Position numbers and translations under genes: made by a program
Shown: in pieces, positions 37,935-49,491 of the stretch
Layout of the letters: each line of letters opens with the position of its first letter
Numbering within the stretch: the stretch's first letter is position 1
The notes under the pieces: model-generated
Told to the model about the DNA's origin: nothing
Database searches by the model: none
The model's input: only the letters and a program-made list of their open reading frames with translations
NCBI GenBank assembly: GCA_017114885.1
Contig: WNLJ01000015.1
Location: 62,001 to 126,000, forward strand
Source: Neisseriaceae bacterium PsAf
GTDB lineage: Bacteria; Pseudomonadota; Gammaproteobacteria; Burkholderiales; Neisseriaceae
Length of the DNA stretch: 64,000 nt
Direction: 5' to 3'

Positions 37935-38381
37935 ATGAAGAATATGAATATTGAAAATTTAGTTGATACTTGTTTATCAGGTCTTGGTTATGAATGTGTG
38001 GACATTGAAAAAACACCTAATGGTATATTGAGAATATACATTGATAAACCTCAAGGAATCTCTATAGATGATTGTGCATATGTTAGCAACCATCTTAGTC
38101 GGATTTTAACGGTAGAAGATGTTGATTATAAAACACTTGAGGTATCAAGTCCTGGTTTAGATAGAGTATTGAAAAAAGCGAGTGATTTTTCAAGATTTAT
38201 TGATTATTTGATTAATGTAAAGACACACTTACCGATTAATCAACAAAAAAAATTCACGGGTAGAATTGTCAATTTTGATGAAAAAGAGCAGATTTTAACC
38301 TTATTTTGTGAACAACATAATTCAACCGTAAATATTGATTTTAATAACATTGAAAAAGCTCGCTTAAAACCTGAAATTTAA
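37935..38381 (+). CDS. rimP: Ribosome maturation factor RimP
   Basis: RimP helps assemble the 30S subunit. The protein has 148 residues. The N-terminal domain contains GLGYECVDIEKTPNGILRIYIDKP and the conserved VSSPGLDRVLKKASDF; the C-terminal SH3-like domain follows (KFTGRIVNFDEKEQ). It is the first gene of rimP-nusA-infB-rbfA, a conserved translation and transcription operon, 33 bases before nusA. Confidence 0.96.
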   Translation: MKNMNIENLVDTCLSGLGYECVDIEKTPNGILRIYIDKPQGISIDDCAYVSNHLSRILTVEDVDYKTLEVSSPGLDRVLKKASDFSRFIDYLINVKTHLPINQQKKFTGRIVNFDEKEQILTLFCEQHNSTVNIDFNNIEKARLKPEI

Positions 38382-38414
38382 AAACAACAACCCTTTAATG
38401 GAGGATACTCTACA

Positions 38415-39926
38415 ATGAGTCGTGAAATATTACTGTTAATCAATGCACTAGCTAGTGAAAAAAATGTAGATAGTGAAACTGTTTTCGAAGCAGTTGAATT
38501 TGCATTGGCTGGCGCTGCGCGTAAAAAACTAGGGCTTGATAATGTTGATATTCATGTTGAAATAGATAGAGAAACTGGCAATTACGATGTTACTCGTCGC
38601 TGGTTAGTAGTTGATGATTTAGACTACACGACCCCCTCCCTTGAAAAAACAGTTGAAGAAATTCAAGAGACTGATCCTGACACCACGCTAAAAGAAGGTG
38701 ATTATTATACCGAAACCGTTCCTGACGTGGATTTTGGTCGAATTAGTGCTCAAACAGCCAAAAGAATTATTCTACAACGTATTCGTGATGCTGAAAAAGA
38801 GCAAATACTAAACGAATTTTTACAAAGAAAAGAAAGCCTTATTTCTGGTACTGTTAAACGCATGGACAGACAAGGTGTTATTGTTGAAATTGGAAAATTA
38901 GAAGCCCTTTTACCTAGAGATCAAATGATTCCTAGAGAAAATTTAAGAGTTGGTGATAGGATTCGTGCTTATCTATTAAAAATAGAGCAAAGAGGCAATC
39001 GTCCAGAAATTATTTTAACGCGTACCTCTAAAGATTTTTTGATTCATCTTTTTGAGATGGAAGTACCAGAAATAGAAGAAGGCGCCATAGAAATCAAAGA
39101 AGTTGCCAGAGATCCTGGTATGAGAGCTAAAATAGCCGTTAAATCAAGCGATCCGAGAATAGACCCTCAAGGTACTTGTATTGGGGTTAGAGGATCTCGA
39201 GTCAACAATGTTTCTGATGCGCTCAATGGGGAACGAATTGATGTGGTATTGTGGTCACCTGAGCCTGCTCAGTTTATTATGAATGCTTTATCACCTACTG
39301 AAGTCACTAGAATTCTAATTGATGAAGACAAACACAGTGTTGATGTTGTGGTAGAAGAAGATCAATTACCGATTGCCATTGGCAGAGGTGGACAAAACGT
39401 TAGACTTGCTTCTGAATTAACAGGTTGGAATCTTAATATTCTAACGGTAGAAGAAGCAGAACAAGTGCATCAAACACAAGATGAAAAAATAAAAGAAAAA
39501 TTCATGCAAAGTCTTGATGTTGATGAGGAGATTGCTGATATCTTGGTCCAAGAAGGTTTTATTTCTTTAGAAGAAATTGCTTATGTGCCTATAGAAGAAT
39601 TACTAGAAATAGAAGAATTTGACGAAGATTTGGTCAATGACTTACGCGCACGAGCAAGAAATGCGGTATTGATGCAAGCAATTGCTATAGAAGAAAAATT
39701 AAGAGATGTGGATTCTAACCTTAAAAACCTTAATGGAATGAACGAATCCTTATTAAAAAATTTAATTGACCATGATATTTTAACGCTTGATGATTTTGCA
39801 GAATTATCGGCTCTTGAGCTGAGAGAATTTACTGATTTAACTTCAGAACAAGCGAGTCAATTAATCTTAGAAGCAAGATCACATTGGTTTGAAGAACCAT
39901 CTCAAGAAGGAGGTGCTAATGAGTAA
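38415..39926 (+). CDS. nusA: Transcription termination/antitermination factor NusA
   Basis: NusA binds RNA polymerase and controls pausing, termination and antitermination. The 503-residue protein has an N-terminal polymerase-binding domain, an S1 domain (residues ~135-200, [19 protein letters not shown]), KH domains ([34 protein letters not shown]) and two acidic C-terminal repeats ([39 protein letters not shown]). This is the full proteobacterial form. A GGAG site precedes the ATG. The infB start overlaps its last eight bases. Confidence 0.97.
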   Translation: MSREILLLINALASEKNVDSETVFEAVEFALAGAARKKLGLDNVDIHVEIDRETGNYDVTRRWLVVDDLDYTTPSLEKTVEEIQETDPDTTLKEGDYYTETVPDVDFGRISAQTAKRIILQRIRDAEKEQILNEFLQRKESLISGTVKRMDRQGVIVEIGKLEALLPRDQMIPRENLRVGDRIRAYLLKIEQRGNRPEIILTRTSKDFLIHLFEMEVPEIEEGAIEIKEVARDPGMRAKIAVKSSDPRIDPQGTCIGVRGSRVNNVSDALNGERIDVVLWSPEPAQFIMNALSPTEVTRILIDEDKHSVDVVVEEDQLPIAIGRGGQNVRLASELTGWNLNILTVEEAEQVHQTQDEKIKEKFMQSLDVDEEIADILVQEGFISLEEIAYVPIEELLEIEEFDEDLVNDLRARARNAVLMQAIAIEEKLRDVDSNLKNLNGMNESLLKNLIDHDILTLDDFAELSALELREFTDLTSEQASQLILEARSHWFEEPSQEGGANE

Positions 39927-42660
39927 AGACACTTTAAAGAATTTTGCAGAACAACTCAACCTACCTGAAAGCGAACTAATTGATCAATTTCAATCGATTG
40001 GCATTAAAATTAACTCTGGTGATGATGTTATCACTGAAGACGATAAAAAAGCTTTATTAAGTAGTTTACAATCCTCTAATAAAGCACCAGCCAAAAAGAA
40101 ATTGACCATCACGCGTAAAAAAACAGAACGCAGTACTATTGCAGGTGTTCAAGTAGAAACAAGACGTAGAAGAAGAATTCAAATTCCTGATGAACCTAAT
40201 CCTAATTTAGGACAAGAAAAAGAAAAGCTACAAGCAAGTGATGATGTCACTGCTAAGAATGTAATTTCTGAGACAGACGAAAAACAATCAGCTTCTGTCA
40301 GCTCTTCTACAGGACCTAGTGTATCATCAGAGAAATTAGATAAAACTGATAATTCTGATATTTCCGCACAAGACCAGCAAAAGGAAAAGTCTTCTGTGCA
40401 AATCGAAGATGAATCAAAAGAAAAACATATTGCGCAGGAAGAAGTTGAAGAAAAAAACAATCAATCAGTTCCACCTATTAGTCCTGAACATATTCTTAGT
40501 CCTAAGGAAATTGCAGAAAGAGATGCCGAGCAAAAGCGTGCCGAACAACTCAGATTTTACCAAAGAGAATTAGCTAAACAAAAAGAAGAGCAACGTAAGA
40601 AAAAAGAAGCTCAAATACAATTAAAAGAAGCAGAAGCTAAGTCTAATGGATCTTCAACAGCTACTGAAGATAATGCCTCAACTACTTTGAAAAAGAATAA
40701 ACCAAAAAACTTGCGGCCAGATGCAAAAGATGATGATTCACGTCATCCAAAATCTAAAGCCAGAACAAAAGGTCGTAATCGTAATGAAACAGCTTTAAGT
40801 CAAGATGATGGTCAAGTGAAATGGCATTCTAAAAAAGGCAATAAAAAGCAACCTAAGTTGCAAGAAGAAAACAAACATGCTTTCCATGCCCCGACTGAAC
40901 CTACCGTCTATGAAGTAGTTGTTCCCGAAACGATTACAGTAGCAGAATTGGCTAAAAAGATGTCTGTTAAAGCTATTGAAGTAATTAAAACTTTAATGCA
41001 AATGGGTGTTATGGTAACCATTAACCAATCCTTAGATCAAGAAACTGCCTTAATTGTTGTGGAAGAAATGGGACATAAGGGTGTTATGGCTAAAATGGAT
41101 GATCCTGAAACTTTCTTAGAGGAGCATCAAGAATTATCCAATGCACCAGAATTACCAAGAGCGCCTGTTGTTACGGTTATGGGACACGTTGACCACGGTA
41201 AAACTTCTCTTTTAGATTACATTCGTCGTGCTAAAGTCGTTTCTGGTGAAGCAGGTGGCATTACTCAACATATTGGTGCTTATAGCGTCTCTACTTCTAA
41301 GGGCAGTATTACTTTCCTAGACACCCCTGGACATGCGGCATTTACTCAAATGCGTGCTAGAGGTGCTAAGTCAACCGATATTGTAATACTTGTAGTAGCT
41401 GCAGATGATGGTGTTATGCCACAAACAATAGAGGCCATACACCACTCTAAAGCGGCAGGTGTTCCTATTGTGGTCGCAGTTAATAAAATAGATAAAGATA
41501 CGGCTAATCCTGAAAAAATCCGTCAAGAATTAACTAAGTATGAAGTAATTCCTGATGAATGGGGTGGTGAAACACAATTCGTTGATATTTCAGCTAAAAA
41601 AGGAACTAATATTGAAGAATTGTTAGATGCCGTTTTACTGGAGGCTGAAGTACTTGAATTAAAAGCACAAGTAGATGCTCCTGCAAAAGGTGTTGTGATT
41701 GAATCTCGTCTGGATAAAGGAAGAGGTCCTGTGGTAACACTTTTAATTCAATCAGGAACACTTAAAAAAGGCGATATGTTACTAGCTGGTAATGCTTATG
41801 GTAAAGTTCGTGCCATGTATAATGAATTAGGTAAAGCAATTAAAGAAGCTGGACCTTCTACTCCTGTAGAAGTATTGGGTCTATCTGAAGTTCCTAATTC
41901 TGGTGATGATACAGTTGTATTACTGGATGAAAAGAAGGCTAGAGAAATCGCCTTATTCCGTCAAGGCAAGTATCGTGATGTACGACTAGCAAAACAAGAA
42001 GCGAGTAAATTAGAAAATCTATTTAACCATATCAATTCAGGTGAGGTTCAAAGTCTCCCTATTATCGTTAAATCGGATGTACAAGGTTCTTATGAAGCGT
42101 TATCTAGTAGTTTGAAACAATTATCCACAGATGAAGTTAAGGTTTCTGTTATCCACGAAGGTGTTGGTGGTATTAACGAATCTGACATCAACTTAGCCAT
42201 TGCTTCTAATGCTATGATTATCGGTTTTAACGTTAGAGCAGATGCTAATTCAAGAAAATTAGCTGAAAATGAAGGCGTAGATATTCGATATTACAATATT
42301 ATTTATGATGCCATTAATGATATTAAAGCGGCGATGTCTGGTATGCTATCTCCTGAAGAAAAAGAACAAATATTAGGCTTAGTCGAAGTACGTCAAGTAA
42401 TCCCTATTTCAAAAATTGGTAATGTTGCTGGATGTATGGTCTTAGAGGGTTTAATTAGGATGCATTCAAGCGTGAGAGTACTACGAGATAATGTTGTTAT
42501 TCATACAGGTGAAATTGATTCACTCAAACGATATAAGGATGATGTTAAAGAAGTAAAACAAGGGTTTGAGTGTGGATTGACCATCAAAAATTATAATGAC
42601 ATTAAAGAAGGAGACCAATTGGAAGTATTTGAAATCGTTGAAGTAGAAAGAAGTTTATAG
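39919..42660 (+). CDS. infB: Translation initiation factor IF-2
   Basis: IF-2 is the GTPase that brings initiator tRNA to the ribosome. The ATG at 39919 is chosen: AAGGAGG lies at 39907-39913 and the encoded [13 protein letters not shown] is the usual IF2 N-terminal domain. A TTG start ten codons upstream would overlap nusA more and has no ribosome site. About 913 residues: an N-terminal IF2N domain, a long Lys/Glu/Gln-rich linker, then the G domain with [36 protein letters not shown] and NKIDK, followed by the beta-barrel and C-terminal tRNA-binding domains. The start overlaps nusA by eight bases, so the two are coupled. It stops with TAG. Confidence 0.97.
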   Translation: MSKDTLKNFAEQLNLPESELIDQFQSIGIKINSGDDVITEDDKKALLSSLQSSNKAPAKKKLTITRKKTERSTIAGVQVETRRRRRIQIPDEPNPNLGQEKEKLQASDDVTAKNVISETDEKQSASVSSSTGPSVSSEKLDKTDNSDISAQDQQKEKSSVQIEDESKEKHIAQEEVEEKNNQSVPPISPEHILSPKEIAERDAEQKRAEQLRFYQRELAKQKEEQRKKKEAQIQLKEAEAKSNGSSTATEDNASTTLKKNKPKNLRPDAKDDDSRHPKSKARTKGRNRNETALSQDDGQVKWHSKKGNKKQPKLQEENKHAFHAPTEPTVYEVVVPETITVAELAKKMSVKAIEVIKTLMQMGVMVTINQSLDQETALIVVEEMGHKGVMAKMDDPETFLEEHQELSNAPELPRAPVVTVMGHVDHGKTSLLDYIRRAKVVSGEAGGITQHIGAYSVSTSKGSITFLDTPGHAAFTQMRARGAKSTDIVILVVAADDGVMPQTIEAIHHSKAAGVPIVVAVNKIDKDTANPEKIRQELTKYEVIPDEWGGETQFVDISAKKGTNIEELLDAVLLEAEVLELKAQVDAPAKGVVIESRLDKGRGPVVTLLIQSGTLKKGDMLLAGNAYGKVRAMYNELGKAIKEAGPSTPVEVLGLSEVPNSGDDTVVLLDEKKAREIALFRQGKYRDVRLAKQEASKLENLFNHINSGEVQSLPIIVKSDVQGSYEALSSSLKQLSTDEVKVSVIHEGVGGINESDINLAIASNAMIIGFNVRADANSRKLAENEGVDIRYYNIIYDAINDIKAAMSGMLSPEEKEQILGLVEVRQVIPISKIGNVAGCMVLEGLIRMHSSVRVLRDNVVIHTGEIDSLKRYKDDVKEVKQGFECGLTIKNYNDIKEGDQLEVFEIVEVERSL

Positions 42661-42737
42661 TTTAAAATCAATGTTAAATACTAAAACAACCAATTGTTGT
42701 AACCTACCAATAATTTTTATTTAAATAAGGAATAAAA

Positions 42738-43100
42738 ATGACTAAAAATTTTACAAGGGCAGACCGTCTAGAAGAACAAATTTTAAAAGACGTTGCTGAT
42801 ATTATATACCATGAAGTTAAAGATCCTAGATTGGGTTATATTACGGTTACTGATGTTGAAGTCAGTAAGGATTTAAAACATGCTACTGTCTACTATACTG
42901 TATTAGAAGATAAGGATAAAATTTCCACTCAGGACGCCTTAGAAAGCTCTAAGGGATTTATTCGCTCAGCTCTTGCTAAACGTTTAACAATGTATCAAGT
43001 CCCTGATTTATCATTCAAATATGATACAAGCATTGAGCGTGGCGCTAATATTTCTAATTTAATTGATCAAATCAATCAAAAAGATAAACAACAAGACTAA
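42738..43100 (+). CDS. rbfA: Ribosome-binding factor A
   Basis: RbfA is a small KH-like factor in late 30S maturation and cold adaptation. 120 residues. The family features are the N-terminal RADRLEEQILKDVADII, then VKDPRLGYITVTDVEVSKD and the C-terminal SFKYDTSIERGANISNLI. It closes the conserved rimP-nusA-infB-rbfA set. The usual next gene truB is absent here; a helicase gene follows instead. Confidence 0.96.
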   Translation: MTKNFTRADRLEEQILKDVADIIYHEVKDPRLGYITVTDVEVSKDLKHATVYYTVLEDKDKISTQDALESSKGFIRSALAKRLTMYQVPDLSFKYDTSIERGANISNLIDQINQKDKQQD

Positions 43101-43200
43101 TTCAAACATATTTCATATATTTATTTAAAGGTAATAAAAAATAGTTCATAAACGTTTTTTATTTTTTAATTTTATGAAAAACTAATGGACTCCATTGCTA

Positions 43201-44502
43201 ATGACAACTAATCAATTTTCTCAATTTTCTTTAAACTCGAAACTATTTAATGCGTTAAATTTTATGGGGATGAAATCCCCTACTCCTGTACAGATGGAAA
43301 GTATTCCTTCTGCTTTGCAAGGAAGTGATTTAACCGTATGCGCACAAACTGGTAGCGGTAAAACCTTGGCTTTTCTGATTCCTACTCTCAATAAAATTAT
43401 TGAGCACAGGAGTGAGGGAAAGGGTAATGGCCCTAGAATATTAGTTCTCGCACCAACTCGAGAACTGGTCAAACAAATCGAAAAGAATGTTTCTACTTTG
43501 ACAAAAAAAATAAAATGGTTCAAATATACTACTTTAATTGGTGGTGTGCCTTACCGCAGACAAATGGAATCTTTATCTAAACCTTTAGATTTACTTATTA
43601 CTACTCCTGGACGCTTGATTGATTTAATGAATCAAGGTTATGTACAGTTTAATCGAGTTGAATGTTTGGTACTGGATGAAGCTGATCGTATGTTAGACAT
43701 GGGTTTTTTAAAGGACATTCAAAAAATAGCTCAACAAATCCCTGATACAAGACAAACTCTTTTGTTTTCTGCTACATTGGATAAAAATACCAAAAAATTG
43801 GCAGAACAAATTACTCATGATGCCCAACATATCGAAGTAGAACGGTCTATCGATATGGGTAATATCTCTGAATTACTTTACTATACTAACGATTTAAGAC
43901 ATAAAATTCAAATTCTAGAATACTTATTAACCGATCCTGCTATTTATCAAGCAGTTATTTTTACTTCTACTAAGCGCTTAAGTGAAGATTTAGCGAAAAA
44001 TTTATCGCAAAAAAAACATAAAGTTTTATGTCTTAATGGCGATATGGCACAAAATCAAAGAATTCAAGCTATTAAAAAATTACAACGTAAACAAATTAAT
44101 TATTTAATTGCTACCGATGTGGCTGCTAGAGGGATTGATATTGCAACCATTAGCCACGTAATTAATTTTGACTTACCAAAGCAACCAGAAGATTATATCC
44201 ATCGCATTGGTAGAACAGGTAGAGCAGGTAGAGATGGTATTGCAATTACATTCGCTACGGTTGATGAAACTTCTCAAGTTCATAAAATAGAAAAATTAAT
44301 CCAACATCCCATTAAAGTTGTATCCATTGAAGGAATGGAACCAACGAGAAGTCCTAATAAATCGGGTCCTAAAAGATCTAAACAAAATTTTAAAAAACGA
44401 ACTAGGAGTAGAGCCAATCCTTCGAGCACTTCTAACAATAGAAAAAGAACTCCTAGAAAAAATACTTTTAAGGCTAAAAATAATACTACTGCCAATCAAT
44501 AA
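43201..44502 (+). CDS. DEAD-box RNA helicase, RhlE-like
   Basis: An ATP-dependent RNA helicase of about 433 residues. All core motifs are visible: the Q motif (FMGMKSPTPVQMESIPSAL), motif I AQTGSGKT, PTREL, TTPGRLIDL, the DEAD box in VLDEADRMLDMGFL, SAT in LLFSATLD, and in the second RecA domain TDVAARGIDIATISHVINFD and HRIGRTGRAG. The C-terminal tail is Lys/Arg/Asn/Ser-rich and probably binds RNA. The ATG at 43201 is used; a TTG two codons earlier is also in frame, and no clear ribosome site is seen for either. It is probably a cold-shock or ribosome-assembly helicase; RhlE is the best fit but the subgroup is not certain. Confidence 0.9.
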   Translation: MTTNQFSQFSLNSKLFNALNFMGMKSPTPVQMESIPSALQGSDLTVCAQTGSGKTLAFLIPTLNKIIEHRSEGKGNGPRILVLAPTRELVKQIEKNVSTLTKKIKWFKYTTLIGGVPYRRQMESLSKPLDLLITTPGRLIDLMNQGYVQFNRVECLVLDEADRMLDMGFLKDIQKIAQQIPDTRQTLLFSATLDKNTKKLAEQITHDAQHIEVERSIDMGNISELLYYTNDLRHKIQILEYLLTDPAIYQAVIFTSTKRLSEDLAKNLSQKKHKVLCLNGDMAQNQRIQAIKKLQRKQINYLIATDVAARGIDIATISHVINFDLPKQPEDYIHRIGRTGRAGRDGIAITFATVDETSQVHKIEKLIQHPIKVVSIEGMEPTRSPNKSGPKRSKQNFKKRTRSRANPSSTSNNRKRTPRKNTFKAKNNTTANQ

Positions 44503-44534
44503 ATCAAGCATGACCTATTTAAATAGACTTGATA

Positions 44535-45014
44535 CTATAGGCCTAAATCAGAAAGAGACGGATAGGATATAGGTCTTGCTTGACCGTACGGCCAATGAAA
44601 GAGGCGTTCTTTTTCTGCTTTTTTGAGATCATTAATACTCGCATATCTTTCTGTCATTAACCCCTGCTCATCAAATGACCAATTTTCATTACCATAAGAA
44701 CGATACCATTGACCATTAATATCATGCCATTCATAACAGAACCTAACCGCAATTTTATCATCACAAAATATCCATAATTCTTTAATTAAATGATAATTAA
44801 GCTCTAATTCCCATTTATGATGTAAAAATTTGATAATTTCCTTCCTACCTCTAATAAAACTATCTCTATTCCTCCAATTACTATCTTCGCTATAGGCTAA
44901 ATCAATTTTTTCTGGATTTTTAGAGTTCCAAGCATTTTCTGCCATACGTACTTTTTCCATGGCTGAAGCTAAATTAAAAGGTGGCTTAATGACTAACATT
45001 GTATAACGCCCCAT
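44535..45014 (-). CDS. DUF1348 (NTF2-like) protein
   Basis: A protein of up to 159 residues of the SnoaL/NTF2-like fold, DUF1348 subgroup. It matches this group along its whole length: PPFNLASAMEKVRMAENAWN, then DSNWRNRDSFIRGRKEIIKFL, RFCYEWHDINGQWYRSYGNE and SINDLKKAEKERLFHWPYG. Function unknown. Two starts are possible. The ATG at 45014 lies immediately after the T tail of a terminator, with its only ribosome site (AAGAGG) inside the terminator stem. The ATG at 44999 (MLVIKPPF) matches family starts better but has no clear ribosome site. Confidence 0.85.
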   Translation of the reverse strand: MGRYTMLVIKPPFNLASAMEKVRMAENAWNSKNPEKIDLAYSEDSNWRNRDSFIRGRKEIIKFLHHKWELELNYHLIKELWIFCDDKIAVRFCYEWHDINGQWYRSYGNENWSFDEQGLMTERYASINDLKKAEKERLFHWPYGQARPISYPSLSDLGL

Positions 45015-45050
45015 AAAAATAGCCTCTTAAAAATATTTTTAAGAGGCTAT
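45014..45050 (-). terminator. Perfect 32-bp palindromic terminator after the Asn/Gln-rich lipoprotein gene
   Basis: The palindrome runs 45019-45050: ATAGCCTCTTAAAAA (45019-45033), the two-base centre TA, and its exact complement (45036-45050). On the minus strand a run of T follows and then the ATG of the DUF1348 gene. It lies 21 bases after the lipoprotein stop. The AAGAGG in the second arm could also act as the ribosome site of the next gene. Confidence 0.9.
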
Positions 45051-45070
45051 GTTAAATAGACTATTTTAAT

Positions 45071-47182
45071 CTATCTATCAATAGTATTAACACCAATTTG
45101 TTTTAACATTTCCAAACTTTCACAAGATTTTTGAAATGATTTTTGACAAGATTGGTTCAATAATTGAATGGCTTGACCTACATTCGGTTCAACGATTTCT
45201 CCCTCAATATTTAAGCGAGCACAGTAGTATTGGCCTTCTGTATTTCCTCTTTGCGCCATACTACATACATCGTTATAGACCTCTTGTGCTTTATTTCGGT
45301 TTTGAGCACCTGCTTGACCTTTATTAAAAGCAACTGCTAAATCATAACATGATTGTATATTGTTATTATCACAGCTTGTTTTTAATATTTGTACAGCTGG
45401 TGGATAGCTCACAGCACTTCTCGCTGCTGCAACTGCTTGTGCTTGTTTTTTAGCCATTTCTTGTTGTGCCAACCGTTCTTGCTGCTCTCTTTTCTGAGCT
45501 TCCATTAGACCTTTTTCTTGTCCTTTACTCATAGAATCAAAAAAAGTTTGTAGGTTTTGATTGAGTTGATTCTGCATTAAGGTTTCACCTAACTCATTGG
45601 CTGCTAGTATTTCTTCCTGCGTCAATTTAGATTTTTCAGATTTTTTAGATTTTTCTTGATCTTGCGCCACACCAACAGGAGCAACTACCCTTTGAGAAGG
45701 TTGTAATTCATTGGAAAAATTGTTAGGCAGAGCTAATTTTTCAGAAGGAATAGAATCAGTTGTTAATAGAGACGAATTTGGATTAAGACTTAAGTCTCTA
45801 GCCTTTCCAGTAGAAGAATTTAATGAATTTTTCTCTATAGGAGTGACTGTTGAAGATGATGGTGAACGCTTATCAGATACTGAATTAGAATCAGACGCCA
45901 TCAATGCAGCAATAGGCATATTTTTTACTTCATCTAACCAATTAGGGCCTAAAATCTTGCTTGCCCCCGAATCAATAAAATAATCAACATTTCTTATTTC
46001 ATTTTCAATAGAACTATTAGGAATGGTCTGAGTAGATGTTGTATTGACTATTGGTTTTGATTGCGTTGAATATTTTTCCATGCTATCTGAGCCTAAACTA
46101 TATTTAGACGCATAGTCATTGTTGCTAATCTCATTATTGTATTGATTGTTTTGGTTGTATTGACTACTTTGGTCGTATTGATTTATTTGACCTTGGTTAT
46201 TTTGTCTACTTTGATTGTACTGACCACCTTGGTTGTATTGGTCACCTTGACCTTGGTTATTGTGTTTATTTTGATAATCTAGATTGTTTTTATTTCTTTC
46301 TGATTGATTATTCTGTATAACGGAATTAGCAGCAATAGCCGCACAGAATTGGTCCCCGTTACATGCTGCATTAATAACATCTTTTTTAACAGAAATATCC
46401 GATTTAGAAGAAGGCTGTTTTTCAGAAGAATATTTCTCTGTAGCCGTAAATTTCTCTTCACTGGTTTGAGGAATGGCACTGGTTACTTGGGGAATAAAAT
46501 TTTCATATTCACGGCACACTGGTGCATTTCCGTCTTCAGCATAACAAACGGTCGCTTTGGATTTTACTTCAGTCGAATTTCCATTACTTAATGCTTGTAC
46601 CTGCTCTGTGGTTTGTATTCTTTGACTGGAAATTTGAGATTTTTGTTGATTAAGAGGTGTTTCACAATCAAGTAAGTTTCCTTCGTAACAACCCAACTCT
46701 CTATTGAGTGGCACTTGTTTATTATCATTAAATTGGTTAGTGTTTAGCGATTCTGTATTTCTAGTTAAACCAGCAGCAAAGCCTTTTAACGAATTAATAA
46801 AAGCAAGACATTCTTGGTAATCTGGACTTTGCGAATCACAGAAATTCTGACTAATATCTGCTAAATTATCGGTACTATCAGAAAACAGAAGGGATTCATC
46901 AATTGGATTTAATTTAACCACCTTGATAGTGCCCACTTGAATAGAAGATTGTTCGGTAATTCCTTTTAGCGCCAAACAAGCTTGCAAATTATCTTGCGCA
47001 CATCCCGAACCAGCAAAAGAGGCATTTAAAATAGGATTCGCTGTAATATGTTTATTGGTTAATTCTTGTTCGCACTCGGGTGTAAAATTCTCCTGACAGT
47101 CTATTGTTTTATTATTATCTGAACAACTTGCCAATAACAAAAATAATACACTACCACTTAATGCATAAATTCTTTGTTTCAT
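45071..47182 (-). CDS. Lipoprotein with Asn/Gln-rich segment and C-terminal Sel1/Hcp-like repeats
   Basis: A lipoprotein of 703 residues: the signal peptide ends at the lipobox LLASC (Cys at residue 20). The start is the ATG at 47182, with AGGGG just upstream; a GTG two codons earlier is less likely. The N-terminal third has scattered Cys-containing segments (CLALKGITEQSS, CYEGNLLDCETP, CYAEDGNAPVC). Residues about 297-354 are a Gln/Asn/Tyr-rich stretch of degenerate QYNQ units. A Lys/Gln/Glu helical part follows, then from about residue 595 Cys-rich Sel1 or Hcp-like repeats (SCDNNNIQSCYDLAVAFNKG; CQKSFQKSCESL). Function unknown; probably outer-membrane or periplasmic. Not recognised as any named protein. 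Confidence 0.8.
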   Translation of the reverse strand: MKQRIYALSGSVLFLLLASCSDNNKTIDCQENFTPECEQELTNKHITANPILNASFAGSGCAQDNLQACLALKGITEQSSIQVGTIKVVKLNPIDESLLFSDSTDNLADISQNFCDSQSPDYQECLAFINSLKGFAAGLTRNTESLNTNQFNDNKQVPLNRELGCYEGNLLDCETPLNQQKSQISSQRIQTTEQVQALSNGNSTEVKSKATVCYAEDGNAPVCREYENFIPQVTSAIPQTSEEKFTATEKYSSEKQPSSKSDISVKKDVINAACNGDQFCAAIAANSVIQNNQSERNKNNLDYQNKHNNQGQGDQYNQGGQYNQSRQNNQGQINQYDQSSQYNQNNQYNNEISNNDYASKYSLGSDSMEKYSTQSKPIVNTTSTQTIPNSSIENEIRNVDYFIDSGASKILGPNWLDEVKNMPIAALMASDSNSVSDKRSPSSSTVTPIEKNSLNSSTGKARDLSLNPNSSLLTTDSIPSEKLALPNNFSNELQPSQRVVAPVGVAQDQEKSKKSEKSKLTQEEILAANELGETLMQNQLNQNLQTFFDSMSKGQEKGLMEAQKREQQERLAQQEMAKKQAQAVAAARSAVSYPPAVQILKTSCDNNNIQSCYDLAVAFNKGQAGAQNRNKAQEVYNDVCSMAQRGNTEGQYYCARLNIEGEIVEPNVGQAIQLLNQSCQKSFQKSCESLEMLKQIGVNTIDR
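46130..46290 (-). repeat. Degenerate repeat encoding QYNQ/NNQGQ units
   Basis: Inside the lipoprotein gene the DNA repeats imperfect units such as TTGGTTGTATTG and TGACC. The protein here is almost only Gln, Asn, Tyr, Gly and Ser. Units are not exact, so boundaries are approximate. Confidence 0.7.
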
Positions 47183-47339
47183 ATCCACCCCTATAATTAT
47201 TTAAGATGTTTAGTATACAATTGTAACTGATAGAATGGCATTTTCAAATAATTTATCGGATATTTAAAATAATTTTGTTAATATTATTCGACTTTGCTAT
47301 GGTTTACATGAATAATTATTCAATAAACAATCTAAATAG

Positions 47340-48680
<1,341 letters not shown>

Positions 48681-49158
48681 ACTACAACATAAGAAAAATA
48701 TAGGCATAGGATAATTTTAATCCATATGTGCCTATATTTCTAAAATTTAATTTAAATCAAATCTTAGATTTCAGCCGGTTGTTATAACATTTTTTATTTA
48801 AAATAAAATCTAATACTCATAGAAGTCTGTTTATTTAAACCAACATGAAATGTTTTACCACGTAACAATAAACTAATTGAATTCTAGTTTGTGGTGTTCT
48901 GTTAATAAATTCAATCCTATCGTGCCACGTTTGCAATAGGGTTTATACTTTATTTAGGTTTTTATTCATTTGTGACTCAGGGATTTGAGTGTATTCCTAA
49001 TTGTTATTTCGATGATATGGTAAAACTAAAACATGATCCTTTGTGTCTTTATATTCAACCACACGATCAATATATAAACATAATCAATGAGATAATAAGT
49101 TTGTGCAAACTATACATTTTCATAAGAAATCTATAACATTAAACTATATTTATTCAGG
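48681..49158. other. Gene-poor stretch after argG
   Basis: Directly after argG, AAATATAGGCA (48696-48706) pairs with TGCCTATATTT (48729-48739), with a nested GGAT/ATCC stem; this may end the argG transcript although the T tail is poor. Beyond it, 48909-49136 is open on the plus strand (75 codons after a stop, including FECIPNCYFDDMVKLKHDP) but has no ATG before its middle and no ribosome site. It could be the 3' end of a lost gene. Nothing else is seen. Confidence 0.5.
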
Positions 49159-49491
49159 CTAGATCCAAATAAATTTTCTTTTTGGGGGAAATGGGTCATT
49201 GTAAATATTCAGCGAAGAAACTGTATGAAAAAATATTTGCAGCATAGATCCTGCCAAGATAAATAAACTAATATAATGATTAAACTCAAGAATGCCTTCA
49301 AAATCAATATGACATATGTAATAAATAAACGCATTAATCAAAACAACGACCAGTAAAGGACCATAATAATAATAATAATAATAGAAAAAACACCCATAAC
49401 CTACATTAAATCGAGAAATTTTATACCACAATTCCTTTATGTCTTCATCAGGAATTTTATTTACTATTCCCTTCGGTGTCTTCTCTTTCAA
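49159..49491 (-). CDS. Small hypothetical membrane protein with a seven-Tyr run
   Basis: An open frame of 110 residues with two hydrophobic segments (PLLVVVLINAFIYYICHI and YISLFILAGSMLQIFF). A run of seven Tyr comes from seven ATA triplets on the plus strand (49363-49383). The start would be a TTG without a clear ribosome site. Just upstream a second short frame (…MLILLLFGIYRIYNRYSRL…, stop at 49457-49459) overlaps its beginning in another phase, so the two may be pieces of one or two eroded membrane-protein genes. Not recognised. Weak evidence that it is expressed. Confidence 0.4.
   Translation of the reverse strand: MKEKTPKGIVNKIPDEDIKELWYKISRFNVGYGCFFYYYYYYYGPLLVVVLINAFIYYICHIDFEGILEFNHYISLFILAGSMLQIFFHTVSSLNIYNDPFPPKRKFIWI
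49363..49383. repeat. ATA trinucleotide repeat, seven units
   Basis: Seven perfect ATA units on the plus strand (TAT on the minus strand) code for a run of seven Tyr in the small membrane ORF. Such a short repeat can change length by slippage without breaking the frame. Confidence 0.9.

Noticed and set aside
43221-43523. Open frame antisense to the helicase gene (also 44280-44511)
   Set aside because: Shadow of a well-conserved gene; composition follows the antisense of its codons.
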